Below the pieces are notes generated by a model that was not told where the DNA came from, searched no databases, and saw only the letters and a list, made by a program, of their open reading frames with translations. A program made the position numbers and the translations under genes. Below are positions 24,901 through 33,348 of a DNA stretch of 50,281 nt, one piece after another; the first letter of the stretch is position 1; every line of letters starts with the position of its first letter. The stretch comes from Methylococcales bacterium (GTDB taxonomy: Bacteria > Pseudomonadota > Gammaproteobacteria > Methylococcales > Methylomonadaceae), in NCBI GenBank assembly GCA_023145835.1, contig JAGLDH010000081.1, positions 1-50,281 of the forward strand, read 5' to 3'.

Positions 24901-25925
24901 TGGCTAAAAAAGGTAGAATTTTGCGATGGAGCGGAGATTATACCGGTGCGAGAAAACAGCTAGAAAAAGCTAGAGCTCTTCAACCAAATAATCCTATAGT
25001 ATTGACAGATATTGCAGTACTTGATAGTCGTCTTAAAGATGTTGTGAAAATTGATGGTCAGTATATTGAGGATAATGCAAACCGTTCTTATTACAGCTTT
25101 GGCTCAACGGTTGAAATACCTATTTCAGATGGATTATCATTAGCAGCTTATTATAAATATTTGAATTTTGATCAACAATTCACGACAGGATTATTAACAG
25201 AGGAACATCATTTTCGGGCTCATGGCCACCAGTTTGAAGGAAAAGTTAACTACGAAATTAGTGCTAAATCTTTACTCTCCATCTCAGCAGGAATGGCAGA
25301 TTTTTCTGGAGACTCATCTCCAATCCTCTCCAAATCAGGAGAGACATTCCCCGTGGGGTCAATTAAGCTTCAGACAGAAGTTGGGAGGCAATTAGGTTTA
25401 TTTTTTTCAGCTAACCATACTTATGTCAATACTGCCGGTGCAATTTTAAATGGATTGGCCTATAGCAGAGCACGTGCTGGGTTTAAGTTGAAATTACTTG
25501 ATTCTCTATTTTTAAAAGCTAACTACGCTTATTCCTATTACACTGATGACAACCAACGGAACAAAGTAGTTGTTGAACTTGGTAGGGGGGTATGGAAAAA
25601 CCCTGATATTACGATAGGTACCCAGTTTATTTATGATGATATTCAGAACGAAAATGATCTATTTTGGACTCCTAATAAATACATATCTTTCGCAGTTCCA
25701 CTTAATTTAAAAAAGGAATGGGGAGCAGCATTTGTAACAGAATTTAACGTTGCACCTGGAGTGGGGAAAGAAGATGGTAATGGTTTTAAATTTCAGGTTA
25801 ATACAACAGGTACTTTAACTTGGAATTATAAGGATGATGTTAATCTATATCTTTCAGCAGGTAGATATGAAGCTTCGTCTTATTCAAATTTTAGTGTATT
25901 TGCTGGTGGTTCTTTAAGGTTTTAG
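21912..25925 (+). CDS. TPR - polysaccharide deacetylase - TPR - outer-membrane barrel fusion (PgaA/PgaB-like exporter)
   Basis: This 1337-residue protein begins with a signal peptide (about 1-38, ending LVYAS). TPR-type helical repeats run from about 40 to 690. Residues ~697-955 are a NodB deacetylase domain with active residues kept: TFDDA (759-762), H818 and H824 in MQCHSTEGQH, and a FAFAFPFS block. Two more TPRs follow (about 960-1035). Residues ~1047-1337 alternate short amphipathic strands and end in LRF, the terminal aromatic signal for outer-membrane barrels; this length matches the PgaA barrel. It should export the polymer through the outer membrane while deacetylating it in the periplasm. 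PgaA and PgaB are normally separate proteins. Functional prediction is inference from domains. It ends in a strong terminator. Confidence 0.85.
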   Translation: MLEFLRLKSFKPTISLLSKAIRFSLSLLLLTNTTLVYASIDMTLKHANTLYTQKKFEAAREEYEYATELDKGSLSAWRGLGWSYWSLGEKKRAYDIWNDLIKSVPSDQSTILTLGKANEQDQHWKKAFHYYSHEFKLNSHKIASHQGKARIYINQKKFQKAEQESRAALSKKKSDDYSKSLLADSLMGQGRYKEAEFFLMALTKNKPVKHNLHRLSKALAKQGKYEEAAKHYKTSLDIKSDKDTISAWRGLGASLRKKGQKKHAYGIWQNILTDYPDDVQTLLAIGRATHQDKLLEKSLSYYAHVIKKAPDIDAAYLGRAKIFFSQLDFESAEKEVELILKKSPSNKEAKLVLIDILIATNRSKQAEKILRPLVEKKPNPKYQARLAKILSGFNKNEEAARYFKKSLREDPNNSKTVQGLARVLWNQHQFDESTELLQNYLKKYPENDFVRVRLAEHATASSKWELAEQQFKILIDKHPLETRWKIKHAQQLDMAGKHKEAVKLAKQIVAVEPNEGALKLLANDAIFPGDYVSGIHWIKEIMKVKSTPDLFNQLGMLYLKMGEHFAENDKYEEAMIQYAAATKEFQHAADLDPIKTSALISKVKVLRLQKKYPEALKLANQLYDKYPSSVDVIQQLVNIYKDQGEYATARKWLEVKHPFFQGNTELQKNIAKFTFYSGEQKEGLQMMEKLRDASSSQSVQVLLFHGITASKRQSTVPVHLFRDQMLALKEAGYHSISVAQLLSFLDGKEELPDKPILITFDDARRDSIQYADPVLEEAGFQATMFVPVADISTHGVFTVVWPTLRTISKTGRWEMQCHSTEGQHFLPVDKNGYQGHFMANKKWLKNADRQETTEEFTTRITQDLKFCKEAMENKIPGSDVFAFAFPFSDQGHRSLSNEPEAFTLNHDIVKNQFQLAFHVNNDYPVTKNSPRFSLPRFEVPRTLTGKDLVKQLKTIEPAISVPYALARLKMDAGQYDQAIKILDKLERDGGIDKAELLAKKGRILRWSGDYTGARKQLEKARALQPNNPIVLTDIAVLDSRLKDVVKIDGQYIEDNANRSYYSFGSTVEIPISDGLSLAAYYKYLNFDQQFTTGLLTEEHHFRAHGHQFEGKVNYEISAKSLLSISAGMADFSGDSSPILSKSGETFPVGSIKLQTEVGRQLGLFFSANHTYVNTAGAILNGLAYSRARAGFKLKLLDSLFLKANYAYSYYTDDNQRNKVVVELGRGVWKNPDITIGTQFIYDDIQNENDLFWTPNKYISFAVPLNLKKEWGAAFVTEFNVAPGVGKEDGNGFKFQVNTTGTLTWNYKDDVNLYLSAGRYEASSYSNFSVFAGGSLRF

Positions 25926-25964
25926 TTTTTTTGGGAATAAAATTCAATTATTCTAGGATGATTG

Positions 25965-25993
25965 ATCAATAAGTTGCAGAGCAACCTATTGAT
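25965..25993 (+). terminator. Rho-independent terminator after the export-protein gene
   Basis: ATCAATAAGTTGC pairs with GCAACCTATTGAT around AGA, followed by TTTT. It closes the exopolysaccharide locus. Confidence 0.75.
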
Positions 25994-26068
25994 TTTAATC
26001 TCCCAGAAGACTTGGGTGAATTTGTGAAACTTGATTATTTGATTACATCTAAAGGTATAGTCTGAAAG

Positions 26069-27463
26069 TTATTTGATCATCTTTCTATGTGACATGGAAT
26101 CTAAAAAAACATGATGATTTATAGGATGGCACATTGGTTTTTTTAGAAATGAAATTACCCAAAGAAGCCCATAACAGGATTGAACAAACCAAAAGACTTC
26201 GACTGGAAAACGGAATCGTCCATATCCCATTGGCCCGGGGATGAACATAAAATATAAATTCACAAGCATTACTATCCATAGAAAACAATCTTTATGCTTA
26301 AAAATGATTGCCAAAATACCAATCAGAGCAAATCCAGCAATAGTTACCCGCAATATTAAATGAAATAAATTAATAATATTTTGTGATGCAAAATATTCCC
26401 ATACTTCGCCAAATGAATTTAAATTCTTAATTTCTTCAAAAATTAAAGGGGTATTGGTGATTTTTAGTACCTGAAAAAAGTTAGTTGTTTGTGTTCCTAA
26501 CATAGTGTTAAGAACACCTAATATCCAATTTTTACTATATTCAACAGGGTATTTTGAAAGTTCATGCAAAGCAAGCCGTTGTTGAATTCTAAACTTTTCT
26601 ATTGTTGATATTTCGTGACCTAAGTTTTGTTCTTGTTGTTGTATTGTAGATTTTACCTTTGACGAAATAATTTTTTGACCCTCTAAAAAAGGAATCCCCT
26701 TAGTTGATTGCCAGATAGATGGAACATGATAGTTTGCAAACATATTGCTTGCTTGTCCACTGAAAAAGAATCCGTCATCATATTGCTGATTACGAACTAC
26801 CCATGGACTTATTGTTAAGGAAATTGTAAAAAATAATAATCCAACATGTAACCAGCGTTGTTTATTACGGAAATCAAAGGCAAGTAAAGTGAAGCAAATT
26901 ATAATGGAGATATATAATAAAGCTGGGCGAACTAAAATCCCAAGTCCAATCAAAAAACCACTTAGAACTAAATAACGCCAGTCAATTTTTTTTAAATAGA
27001 ATCCGATTAAAAATAGACCCAAATAAAGGAAAGGCAAAAAAAGAACTTCAGATAATATATATTTACTATTTGTAAAACCGGCAGGTTCAAGTAATAAAAA
27101 TAATAAACCTAGGAAAGTAATTTTTTTGCCGAAAAGGGGTAAGCCGAATCGAAAAAAAATCCAGGCACAATAGCAATATAATAATTCTTGCACAAAAACC
27201 ACCCAATAGAGGTTGGTTGCTCCTAGATATTTTAAGATCGCCAATAAAAATGGATATCCAGGTGTCCTAAAAAAATCGGGTTCAAAGGGTGCTATAGTTT
27301 CTTTGGAAAAAATCTGATAGTTTAATAGGTTATCTGCCAGTGTTAAATATATGGGGGAATCTGGAGATATAACATCCCCACCAATAAGAATAAAATAAAC
27401 AAATAAGCCTATTCTAAGCAGTAATAATATTCCAATTGAAAAATACATTCTTTGATTATTCAT
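26069..27463 (-). CDS. GT-C membrane glycosyltransferase, PMT/ArnT (GT39) type
   Basis: This 464-residue polytopic membrane protein has an N-terminal signal-anchor and about ten further helices. The first periplasmic loop holds the family's acidic and RTPGYP signatures: ISPDSPIYLTLADNL, then FFRTPGYPFLLA. These enzymes move a sugar from a polyprenyl-phosphate donor to protein, lipid A or polymer on the periplasmic face. The acceptor cannot be told here. It lies on the strand opposite to the exopolysaccharide locus and is not part of that operon. The C-terminal ~50 residues are short and basic, with no obvious extra domain. The RBS is weak. Confidence 0.75.
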   Translation of the reverse strand: MNNQRMYFSIGILLLLRIGLFVYFILIGGDVISPDSPIYLTLADNLLNYQIFSKETIAPFEPDFFRTPGYPFLLAILKYLGATNLYWVVFVQELLYCYCAWIFFRFGLPLFGKKITFLGLLFLLLEPAGFTNSKYILSEVLFLPFLYLGLFLIGFYLKKIDWRYLVLSGFLIGLGILVRPALLYISIIICFTLLAFDFRNKQRWLHVGLLFFTISLTISPWVVRNQQYDDGFFFSGQASNMFANYHVPSIWQSTKGIPFLEGQKIISSKVKSTIQQQEQNLGHEISTIEKFRIQQRLALHELSKYPVEYSKNWILGVLNTMLGTQTTNFFQVLKITNTPLIFEEIKNLNSFGEVWEYFASQNIINLFHLILRVTIAGFALIGILAIIFKHKDCFLWIVMLVNLYFMFIPGPMGYGRFRFPVEVFWFVQSCYGLLWVISFLKKPMCHPINHHVFLDSMSHRKMIK

Positions 27464-28409
27464 CTTAATTCACTGGGTCATATTGTGTAAGCGTTTTAAT
27501 AAGTTTATTTCGATTGCATCAGATACTTCAGTTATAAACAGTAATTATTTAAAATTGGAATCGAAACCTTACTAAAAAAGATTAACTATCTCGTTATATA
27601 ATTTTAGCCACCGACGTATAAAAAACAAGGTACTAATGCCCAATATGAAACAGAGCTTGAAAATGATTTTCATATGTGTAAATCATTTCACATATCATGT
27701 GAAAAAATTCACCGATATCAGTAAATAGTCGAAATTAACCTATATTTAATAGGTTAATTTGAGCTGTAAGTTCTAAAGAGATAGTTAATGTGATGGATAG
27801 TGCAATAGAAATAACTATTATATTAGCTTGTACTGGCAATATCCGTGGGTTGTTATCAAAATATATGGTGTTTATATTGTTGATAATATGTAGGATCGCC
27901 CTAAAATCCCTAAAATTATAATTCTTTGAAGTTGATTGCGTTATACCCTTGACAGCATTATAAGTAAGGTCTAATGTATTAATTAACTAAAGTTATATTT
28001 GTATGTATTATTTTATCTTATAAATTAAATGCTTAGAATTTATCTGCTTGATAAAAAGTTTTATCTAGATATCTTCTTTAATTTAAGTATAAGGGGAAAT
28101 AAAGAGATATATTTATGTACTTCATCGTTTTTATTAATTAACAGAAATATGTCTTAAAAAATACGTATCACTATTTTATTATTAATAAATTTTAGTTAGT
28201 GCTACAAATTTTTTAGATTTACTTTAATTGATATTGGTGGGTTTTTTGTCAAAAAATATATCTGCTAATGATGTTTTAGGGTTCATCATACAACCTAAAC
28301 ATTAGTAGTTTATTTATTCAGCTAATAAGTTTAGGTCGTCTGTTTTTTGATTATCTGACTTAGAACCCATAGGTTTTTCTCATTCAAAAGTAATAGCTTA
28401 CGAATAAGG
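27464..28409. other. 946-base AT-rich divergent intergenic region
   Basis: No gene is visible in either strand. It contains a perfect dyad at 27686-27704 (TTTCACAT, ATC, ATGTGAAA) and a second symmetric stretch, AACCTATATTTAATAGGTT, at about 27738-27756. It separates the GT39-type gene from the calcium-binding secreted protein gene and must hold their promoters. Its length is unusual for this otherwise compact window. Confidence 0.5.
27686..27704. promoter_or_regulatory. Perfect dyad, candidate regulator-binding site
   Basis: TTTCACAT-ATC-ATGTGAAA is a perfect 8+3+8 inverted repeat, about 220 bases upstream of the GT39-type gene. It partly resembles a CRP/FNR-class half site (TCACA), but the spacing is wrong for CRP, so the regulator is unknown. 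Confidence 0.35.
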
Positions 28410-30551
28410 ATGAAAACTATGACTATAAAACTTAAAGAAAAAAATCAATTGTTTCAAGAACAAAATATTAAATCAATATTATATTTGTTGTTATTCTTTA
28501 TATTTATTTCTTCTCAATCATTAGCTGGTGTTTCAAATCAAGATATTGATGGAGATGGCATTGTCGATTCTCTGGATAATTGCATCAAAGCTGTAAATAT
28601 TAATCAACGGGATACTGATCGTGATGGCTATGGTAATCAATGTGATGCAGATTTAGATAACAATCTAATTGTTGATGTAGTCGACTTTGTTTTATTGATA
28701 AATCGTTTTAATTCAAATGATCCTGATGCTGATTTAAACAGGGATGGGATAGTCAATATTGCTGACATATCTTTATTGCTAAATCAGTTTAATCAGCCGC
28801 CAGGCCCTTCTTCATTAAATTACAGACTATCAGATAATGGCTTGCCTAATTTATTAGAAGGAACTAATCCTACCTTTAAAACACTTGCTGGCTACGTAAA
28901 TTCTGACCTGCACAGTTATATTTCCAATGATTCTCATACAAAGGATGGAAGTGGTAGTGTTGAATTGGTCACGCATCATTGGGGTAATGCTTTAACATCA
29001 ACCGATTTTCAAGTTGAAAAAGGTAAAAAATATTTACTCAGCGGCTATATGAAAATGAGTCAAGTCCCCTATGGTCAGCATATCGTTTTTGGTATCTCGC
29101 CACGCAGCATAGCAGGTTGGAATGAAGTCTATTGGAATGCTTCCAAAAAGGATGAGTGGGAAGAATTTTTATTACCTTTTATTCCTTTAGAAAGTGGAGC
29201 GGTTAGATGGCGAGTATTTACAACAACCCGTTCATTTAGTACTGATACTAGGGTTGCTAATGTTATATATGGTACTGACGTTTATAAACCTAGCCCTGTT
29301 AGTGATAATGGATCTAACTTAGACCGTTCTTCACGTGTATTTCTTGATGACTTAAAAGTAGTTGAAATTAAAGAAGAAATAACACCAAGAGAATTCATTG
29401 ATACAGAAAAATTAGCGTTCAATAGTGACTATATTCGAGTTGATAAACTGGGTAATTATAGTGTTAATAAAGAAGGTATTTGGCTGCCAATCATTCCAAA
29501 AATAATTTCTCGTGGAAGTGTGAATCCAATCAATTATTTTAGAGGGCAGCTTAAGGCCTATCGAGAATATGGTTTTAATAGTGTCATGGGAATGTACGAT
29601 AAAAATCAGGTGAGTGAGGCTTATGCTGCAGGGTTTGAATATATTGTTGGTATGGGTGCTAATAGCAATACGTTGCCAGATGGAGTGCAAGGAGAATACA
29701 GTTCGATAGCAACGGGTGAAAAGGCTCGTTTTATAGAAATTCAGGGTTATATCAGAGAACAAGGAAAACCTTATTCGATGCTTTTTCATTATCTGGACAA
29801 TGAGAATGCCAAGATACAGGAATATGGTTTTAAAAATGCATGGGTAAATTTTATCGATGAAAATGACCAAGACATAAATGGCAACCGTGGAAGACCCATT
29901 TTTTATCTGAATGGACAATTTGGTATATCTAGATTATATAGCAACCAATATATGGATATCACGGGTTCTTACGTTGGACTGGGTGGAGTTGGTTTTCCAG
30001 CTGAAGGCGCGGCGCCAAAACAGACTATTGGCATTATGGATGTAACTCAAAATCATAAAGCCCCCGCTACAGTCATCCAGTTACAGACTTATTTAGGTGA
30101 TAAATTTATTCCATCGTTATGGTTTGGAATTATTCAAGGAGGGAAGGTCATTTCTGTTTGGAAAGATGGCGTAGGGGATGGAAGTAGTGTTCATAATCCT
30201 AAGTCGTTCCAACAGCAGCCTTGGGCTCCAGTTATTCATCAGATTTTTAATCAATTAGATTTAATTGCACCTCTAATTAGGCAGCCACACTGGACAAGTT
30301 GGAAAGCACATGTTGAGGGAAGTGAATTTATCAATATTGGTACAAGAGATCATAACGGAGATTCTTATTTAATTATCTCTAATCATAGTAATAATAACGA
30401 AACTATCACCATTTCTTTTGATGGCATTACTCCATCAAATGTGACTGATTATTTTGGCAATAATGGGGATATCCCTGTTTTAAATGGCCAGGTAGAAGTC
30501 ACTGTTGGTCATAATAACAATGGATATTTAGTATTGAAATTATTGCAGTAA
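28410..30551 (+). CDS. Secreted protein with N-terminal TSP3/dockerin-like calcium repeats and putative TIM-barrel hydrolase domain
   Basis: A signal peptide ends near LAGVS (40-42). Residues 45-128 carry calcium-loop repeats: DIDGDGIVDSLDNC and DTDRDGYGNQCDADLDNN (thrombospondin type-3 style), then two dockerin-like F-hand segments, LDNNLIVDVVDFVLLINRF and LNRDGIVNIADISLLLNQF. A CBM-like domain follows (about 135-320), then a region (about 335-630) whose strand-helix rhythm and motifs GFNSVMGMYD, YSMLFHYLDNENA and PSLWFGIIQGG suggest a glycosidase-like TIM barrel. I do not recognise the family and cannot name a substrate. An ATG at 28422 with AAGGA 8 bases upstream is an alternative start. 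Paralogous N-terminus with the next gene. Confidence 0.7.
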   Translation: MKTMTIKLKEKNQLFQEQNIKSILYLLLFFIFISSQSLAGVSNQDIDGDGIVDSLDNCIKAVNINQRDTDRDGYGNQCDADLDNNLIVDVVDFVLLINRFNSNDPDADLNRDGIVNIADISLLLNQFNQPPGPSSLNYRLSDNGLPNLLEGTNPTFKTLAGYVNSDLHSYISNDSHTKDGSGSVELVTHHWGNALTSTDFQVEKGKKYLLSGYMKMSQVPYGQHIVFGISPRSIAGWNEVYWNASKKDEWEEFLLPFIPLESGAVRWRVFTTTRSFSTDTRVANVIYGTDVYKPSPVSDNGSNLDRSSRVFLDDLKVVEIKEEITPREFIDTEKLAFNSDYIRVDKLGNYSVNKEGIWLPIIPKIISRGSVNPINYFRGQLKAYREYGFNSVMGMYDKNQVSEAYAAGFEYIVGMGANSNTLPDGVQGEYSSIATGEKARFIEIQGYIREQGKPYSMLFHYLDNENAKIQEYGFKNAWVNFIDENDQDINGNRGRPIFYLNGQFGISRLYSNQYMDITGSYVGLGGVGFPAEGAAPKQTIGIMDVTQNHKAPATVIQLQTYLGDKFIPSLWFGIIQGGKVISVWKDGVGDGSSVHNPKSFQQQPWAPVIHQIFNQLDLIAPLIRQPHWTSWKAHVEGSEFINIGTRDHNGDSYLIISNHSNNNETITISFDGITPSNVTDYFGNNGDIPVLNGQVEVTVGHNNNGYLVLKLLQ

Positions 30552-30556
30552 ATACA

Positions 30557-30635
30557 ATATCAACCTGATTAGAAAGGAATCTATTCACCCTGTTACTCTG
30601 GGGGTTGATATCCTTTCTGAGATAATTAATCTCAG
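30557..30635. terminator. Nested hairpins between the two dockerin-like genes
   Basis: ATATCAACC (30557-30565) pairs with GGTTGATAT (30603-30611), enclosing AGAAAGGA, which can instead pair with TCCTTTCT (30611-30618). CTGAGAT/ATCTCAG follows at 30617-30635. The mutually exclusive stems look like a terminator or processing site. Confidence 0.45.
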
Positions 30636-30710
30636 AATAATAATTATAAATTAAAATCAAAATCAAAACGGTCTTAAAACATCTATTGATTATTAATTAA
30701 GGAGTTGAGA

Positions 30711-33269
30711 ATGAAAACTTTATCTATTAAATCCCTTAGGAAATTGATGCCTGCAAGGCAGAGCCGATTACCATTTTCTTCAAAACATTGGCTGATTTTA
30801 TTGTTGTTAGCTTCTTTTCAAGTAACGGCAATAGCCGCTGACCAAGATGGTGATGGTATTGTCGATATAGAAGACAACTGTATTACAGTCGCTAATCCAG
30901 CACAACGAGACAGTAATGGGGATGGTTATGGTAACCGCTGTGATGCTGATCTGGATAATAATCAAATAGTTGATGTAGCAGATTTTTTCATTTTTTTAAA
31001 TCGATTTAAAAGTCAAGATCCTGATGCAGATCTGAATGGAGATGGAAGAGTCAATAGAGCTGATTTCTTTTTACTGAGAAATCTGATATTTAACCCACCG
31101 GGACCATCGTGTTGTGAAATACAAATAGTCAGCAGTGGTAAATTAAGGATTACATTAAAAAAAACGGGCGATGGAGTTGGTGTTTCGAGTATTACAAATG
31201 GGAGTGTTGAAATTTCAAATAGTAATGCCCAAAATGAGGTTTTTAGTCTGTTAGTTAAAAATACTACAAATGAGTTGTCAGGGTCTATTACTTCCTCTGC
31301 TAACTGGGGATCAACAGATGTTACTTTGTCAAATAAAGGTGCGGACAGTACCCTTACATTTTCCAATCCTACCCAGAATGGTTTACCCAGCACATTAGTT
31401 GCAACAGTTACCATTAAAACAATAGGTTCTAAATCTGAATGGGATCTTTCGGTAACAGGACTGGGTAATAACCATAGTTTAATCAACGTTAATTTTCCTA
31501 ATATTAATATTAAAGCTGAGGGTGAGGATCAATTTCTTATACCTAGGTATTCAGGACAACTTATTTTTAACCCCGGAACCGCAATAAACTATGATGGTCG
31601 CTATCCTTGGGGCTCTTTGTCAACGATGCAATTTTTAGCTTATTATAATGCTGACTATGGTATTTATTTTGGCTTTCATGACCCAAGTGCAGCGTTTAAA
31701 TCATTCCGAGTCAGTAATGAGTCCAAGGGTGTAAAAATGGAAGGAGGGTTCTCCATTCCAGATATGACCATTGCCGGAAATGATTGGGAAATGCCTGGAC
31801 ATTTTGAATTGGATTTATTCAGTGGTGATTGGTACGAAGCAGCACAAATATACAAATCATGGGTTTCAGCTTCAGCTAACTATTGGCCAAAATCAACACC
31901 AGAAAGAGAGGCAAGACAAGCTAATATTGGCAAAATAAGTGTCTGGACTAATTTTGGTGAATTTGCTTTTCAAGCTGATCAGATACAAAGTTCCATGCAG
32001 AAATTTATAGACTATTTTCCTGGTATTACTGTAGGTATACATTTTTATCAATGGAATCATCATCGGCAAGATGATAGTTTTCCAAATTACTTTCCCGAAA
32101 AAGTTGGAGTTGCTGAGCTTATTAATAATATTCAAAGCAATAATGACGCATTTATCATGCCTTATATAAATGGCAGACTATGGGATGATGAATTAAAGGG
32201 TGAATTTAATTTTAAAAACGAAGGTTTAGCTTCTGCTACTAAAAAAATAGAGAAAGGTGATGATGGTAAAATATATTGGACTCAATCTTTTGAAAATCGA
32301 GCTGCTAATAAGGAATTTATCTCTGCTGTTATGTGTCCAACTGAAACACCTTGGCAAAATATTATGACTAATACCAGTGATCAGATTACTGATCGGATGG
32401 GGGCGGCAGGTGTTTACTTAGATCAGGTTGCATCAGCTTCTACTGTAGAATGTATGGACATAAATCATGGACATTTCTTGGGAGGCGGTAGTTTATGGCG
32501 TGATGGCTATAGTGAAATGTTTAAAAAAATCCACACAGCAATTCCAGCCGGGAAATTTGTTACCGTTGAAGGAGGGTCTGATTATTTAACAGATCAAGTC
32601 GATGGTTTTTTAACCGATAGGTGGATTGACCCCAACCTTGTTCCAGCATTTCCAGCTGTTTATTCTGGAAAAGTTCAGCTTTTTGGGACATCAACAGGGG
32701 GTAGTGCCTTCATTTTCAATCATGCTTCATTTTACAGTAAATTAGCTCAGTCATTTTCTCATGGTATTCAACCGGGTAGGTTCTTTTATCCATTAGTAGA
32801 CCCTCAAGGGCCAGGGGCGGCAAAGGCAGCTCCATTTGTTAAAAGAATAGCTACCATGCGTTATAAGTTACGAGATTTTATGTCATTTGGTGAAATGCAA
32901 AAACGAATACCTCTTACAGGGAATATTCCTGATATTACTTCAACATGGAAGGTAAACCCGACTGTACCTGTGACCATTTCAGCGATTCAGTCCTCAATAT
33001 GGAAAAGTAAAGACGGTCGAGTTGCTGTTGTTTTAGTTAATGCATCGATGACAGATGACTTGGATTTTTCTTTCACTTTTGATGCCAGCCAATATGGATT
33101 GAAAGGAGGATTACACATTAAAGAAGTAACTGAAACTTCTGAGGTTGCGTTATCTGCTACTTATTCAGGTATTACACCCAAAAAAGCTCTTTTACCCACT
33201 TATACTGGTTTTACTGAGAATGTTTCTCTTCCTGCACTGCAGGTAAAGGCTTATATTATTTCTCAATAA
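30711..33269 (+). CDS. Secreted putative glycoside hydrolase (DUF6259-like) with N-terminal TSP3/dockerin-like repeats
   Basis: This 852-residue protein starts at the ATG at 30711, preceded by AAGGAG. It has a long signal peptide (about 1-43, ending IAA). Residues 44-133 repeat the neighbour's arrangement: DQDGDGIVDIEDNC, GDGYGNRCDADLDNN, IVDVADFFIFLNRF and LNGDGRVNRADFFLLRN. A beta-sandwich follows (about 135-330), then a catalytic-type TIM barrel (about 345-760) with FYQWNHHRQDD, MGAAGVYLDQVAS (a likely catalytic Asp at a strand end) and KFVTVEGGSDY. The C-terminal ~90 residues form a small beta domain. It resembles the DUF6259 glycoside-hydrolase-like family in my memory. The substrate is unknown; an exopolysaccharide is possible from context. 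It probably acts outside the cell. Confidence 0.75.
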   Translation: MKTLSIKSLRKLMPARQSRLPFSSKHWLILLLLASFQVTAIAADQDGDGIVDIEDNCITVANPAQRDSNGDGYGNRCDADLDNNQIVDVADFFIFLNRFKSQDPDADLNGDGRVNRADFFLLRNLIFNPPGPSCCEIQIVSSGKLRITLKKTGDGVGVSSITNGSVEISNSNAQNEVFSLLVKNTTNELSGSITSSANWGSTDVTLSNKGADSTLTFSNPTQNGLPSTLVATVTIKTIGSKSEWDLSVTGLGNNHSLINVNFPNINIKAEGEDQFLIPRYSGQLIFNPGTAINYDGRYPWGSLSTMQFLAYYNADYGIYFGFHDPSAAFKSFRVSNESKGVKMEGGFSIPDMTIAGNDWEMPGHFELDLFSGDWYEAAQIYKSWVSASANYWPKSTPEREARQANIGKISVWTNFGEFAFQADQIQSSMQKFIDYFPGITVGIHFYQWNHHRQDDSFPNYFPEKVGVAELINNIQSNNDAFIMPYINGRLWDDELKGEFNFKNEGLASATKKIEKGDDGKIYWTQSFENRAANKEFISAVMCPTETPWQNIMTNTSDQITDRMGAAGVYLDQVASASTVECMDINHGHFLGGGSLWRDGYSEMFKKIHTAIPAGKFVTVEGGSDYLTDQVDGFLTDRWIDPNLVPAFPAVYSGKVQLFGTSTGGSAFIFNHASFYSKLAQSFSHGIQPGRFFYPLVDPQGPGAAKAAPFVKRIATMRYKLRDFMSFGEMQKRIPLTGNIPDITSTWKVNPTVPVTISAIQSSIWKSKDGRVAVVLVNASMTDDLDFSFTFDASQYGLKGGLHIKEVTETSEVALSATYSGITPKKALLPTYTGFTENVSLPALQVKAYIISQ

Positions 33270-33312
33270 ATTCTAGGTTTATTATGAACACTATCTACCA
33301 TAGCTGATTGAT

Positions 33313-33348
33313 AAGTACCCAAGTTAAATTAATTTAACTTGGGTACTT
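33313..33348. terminator. Perfect 36-base palindromic bidirectional terminator
   Basis: AAGTACCCAAGTTAAATT is followed directly by its own complement, giving an 18-base-pair perfect palindrome between two convergent genes. It reaches two bases into the stop codon of the minus-strand metalloprotease gene. Confidence 0.7.

Noticed and set aside
27600-27760. CRP-binding site upstream of the GT39-type gene
   Set aside because: The half-sites are present but the spacing is not that of CRP, so I list only a dyad without naming a regulator.
29412-29918. Long minus-strand frame antisense to the first dockerin-like gene
   Set aside because: Its peptide lacks domain features and a ribosome site, and the plus-strand frame has a signal peptide and clear domains. 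It is a shadow frame.
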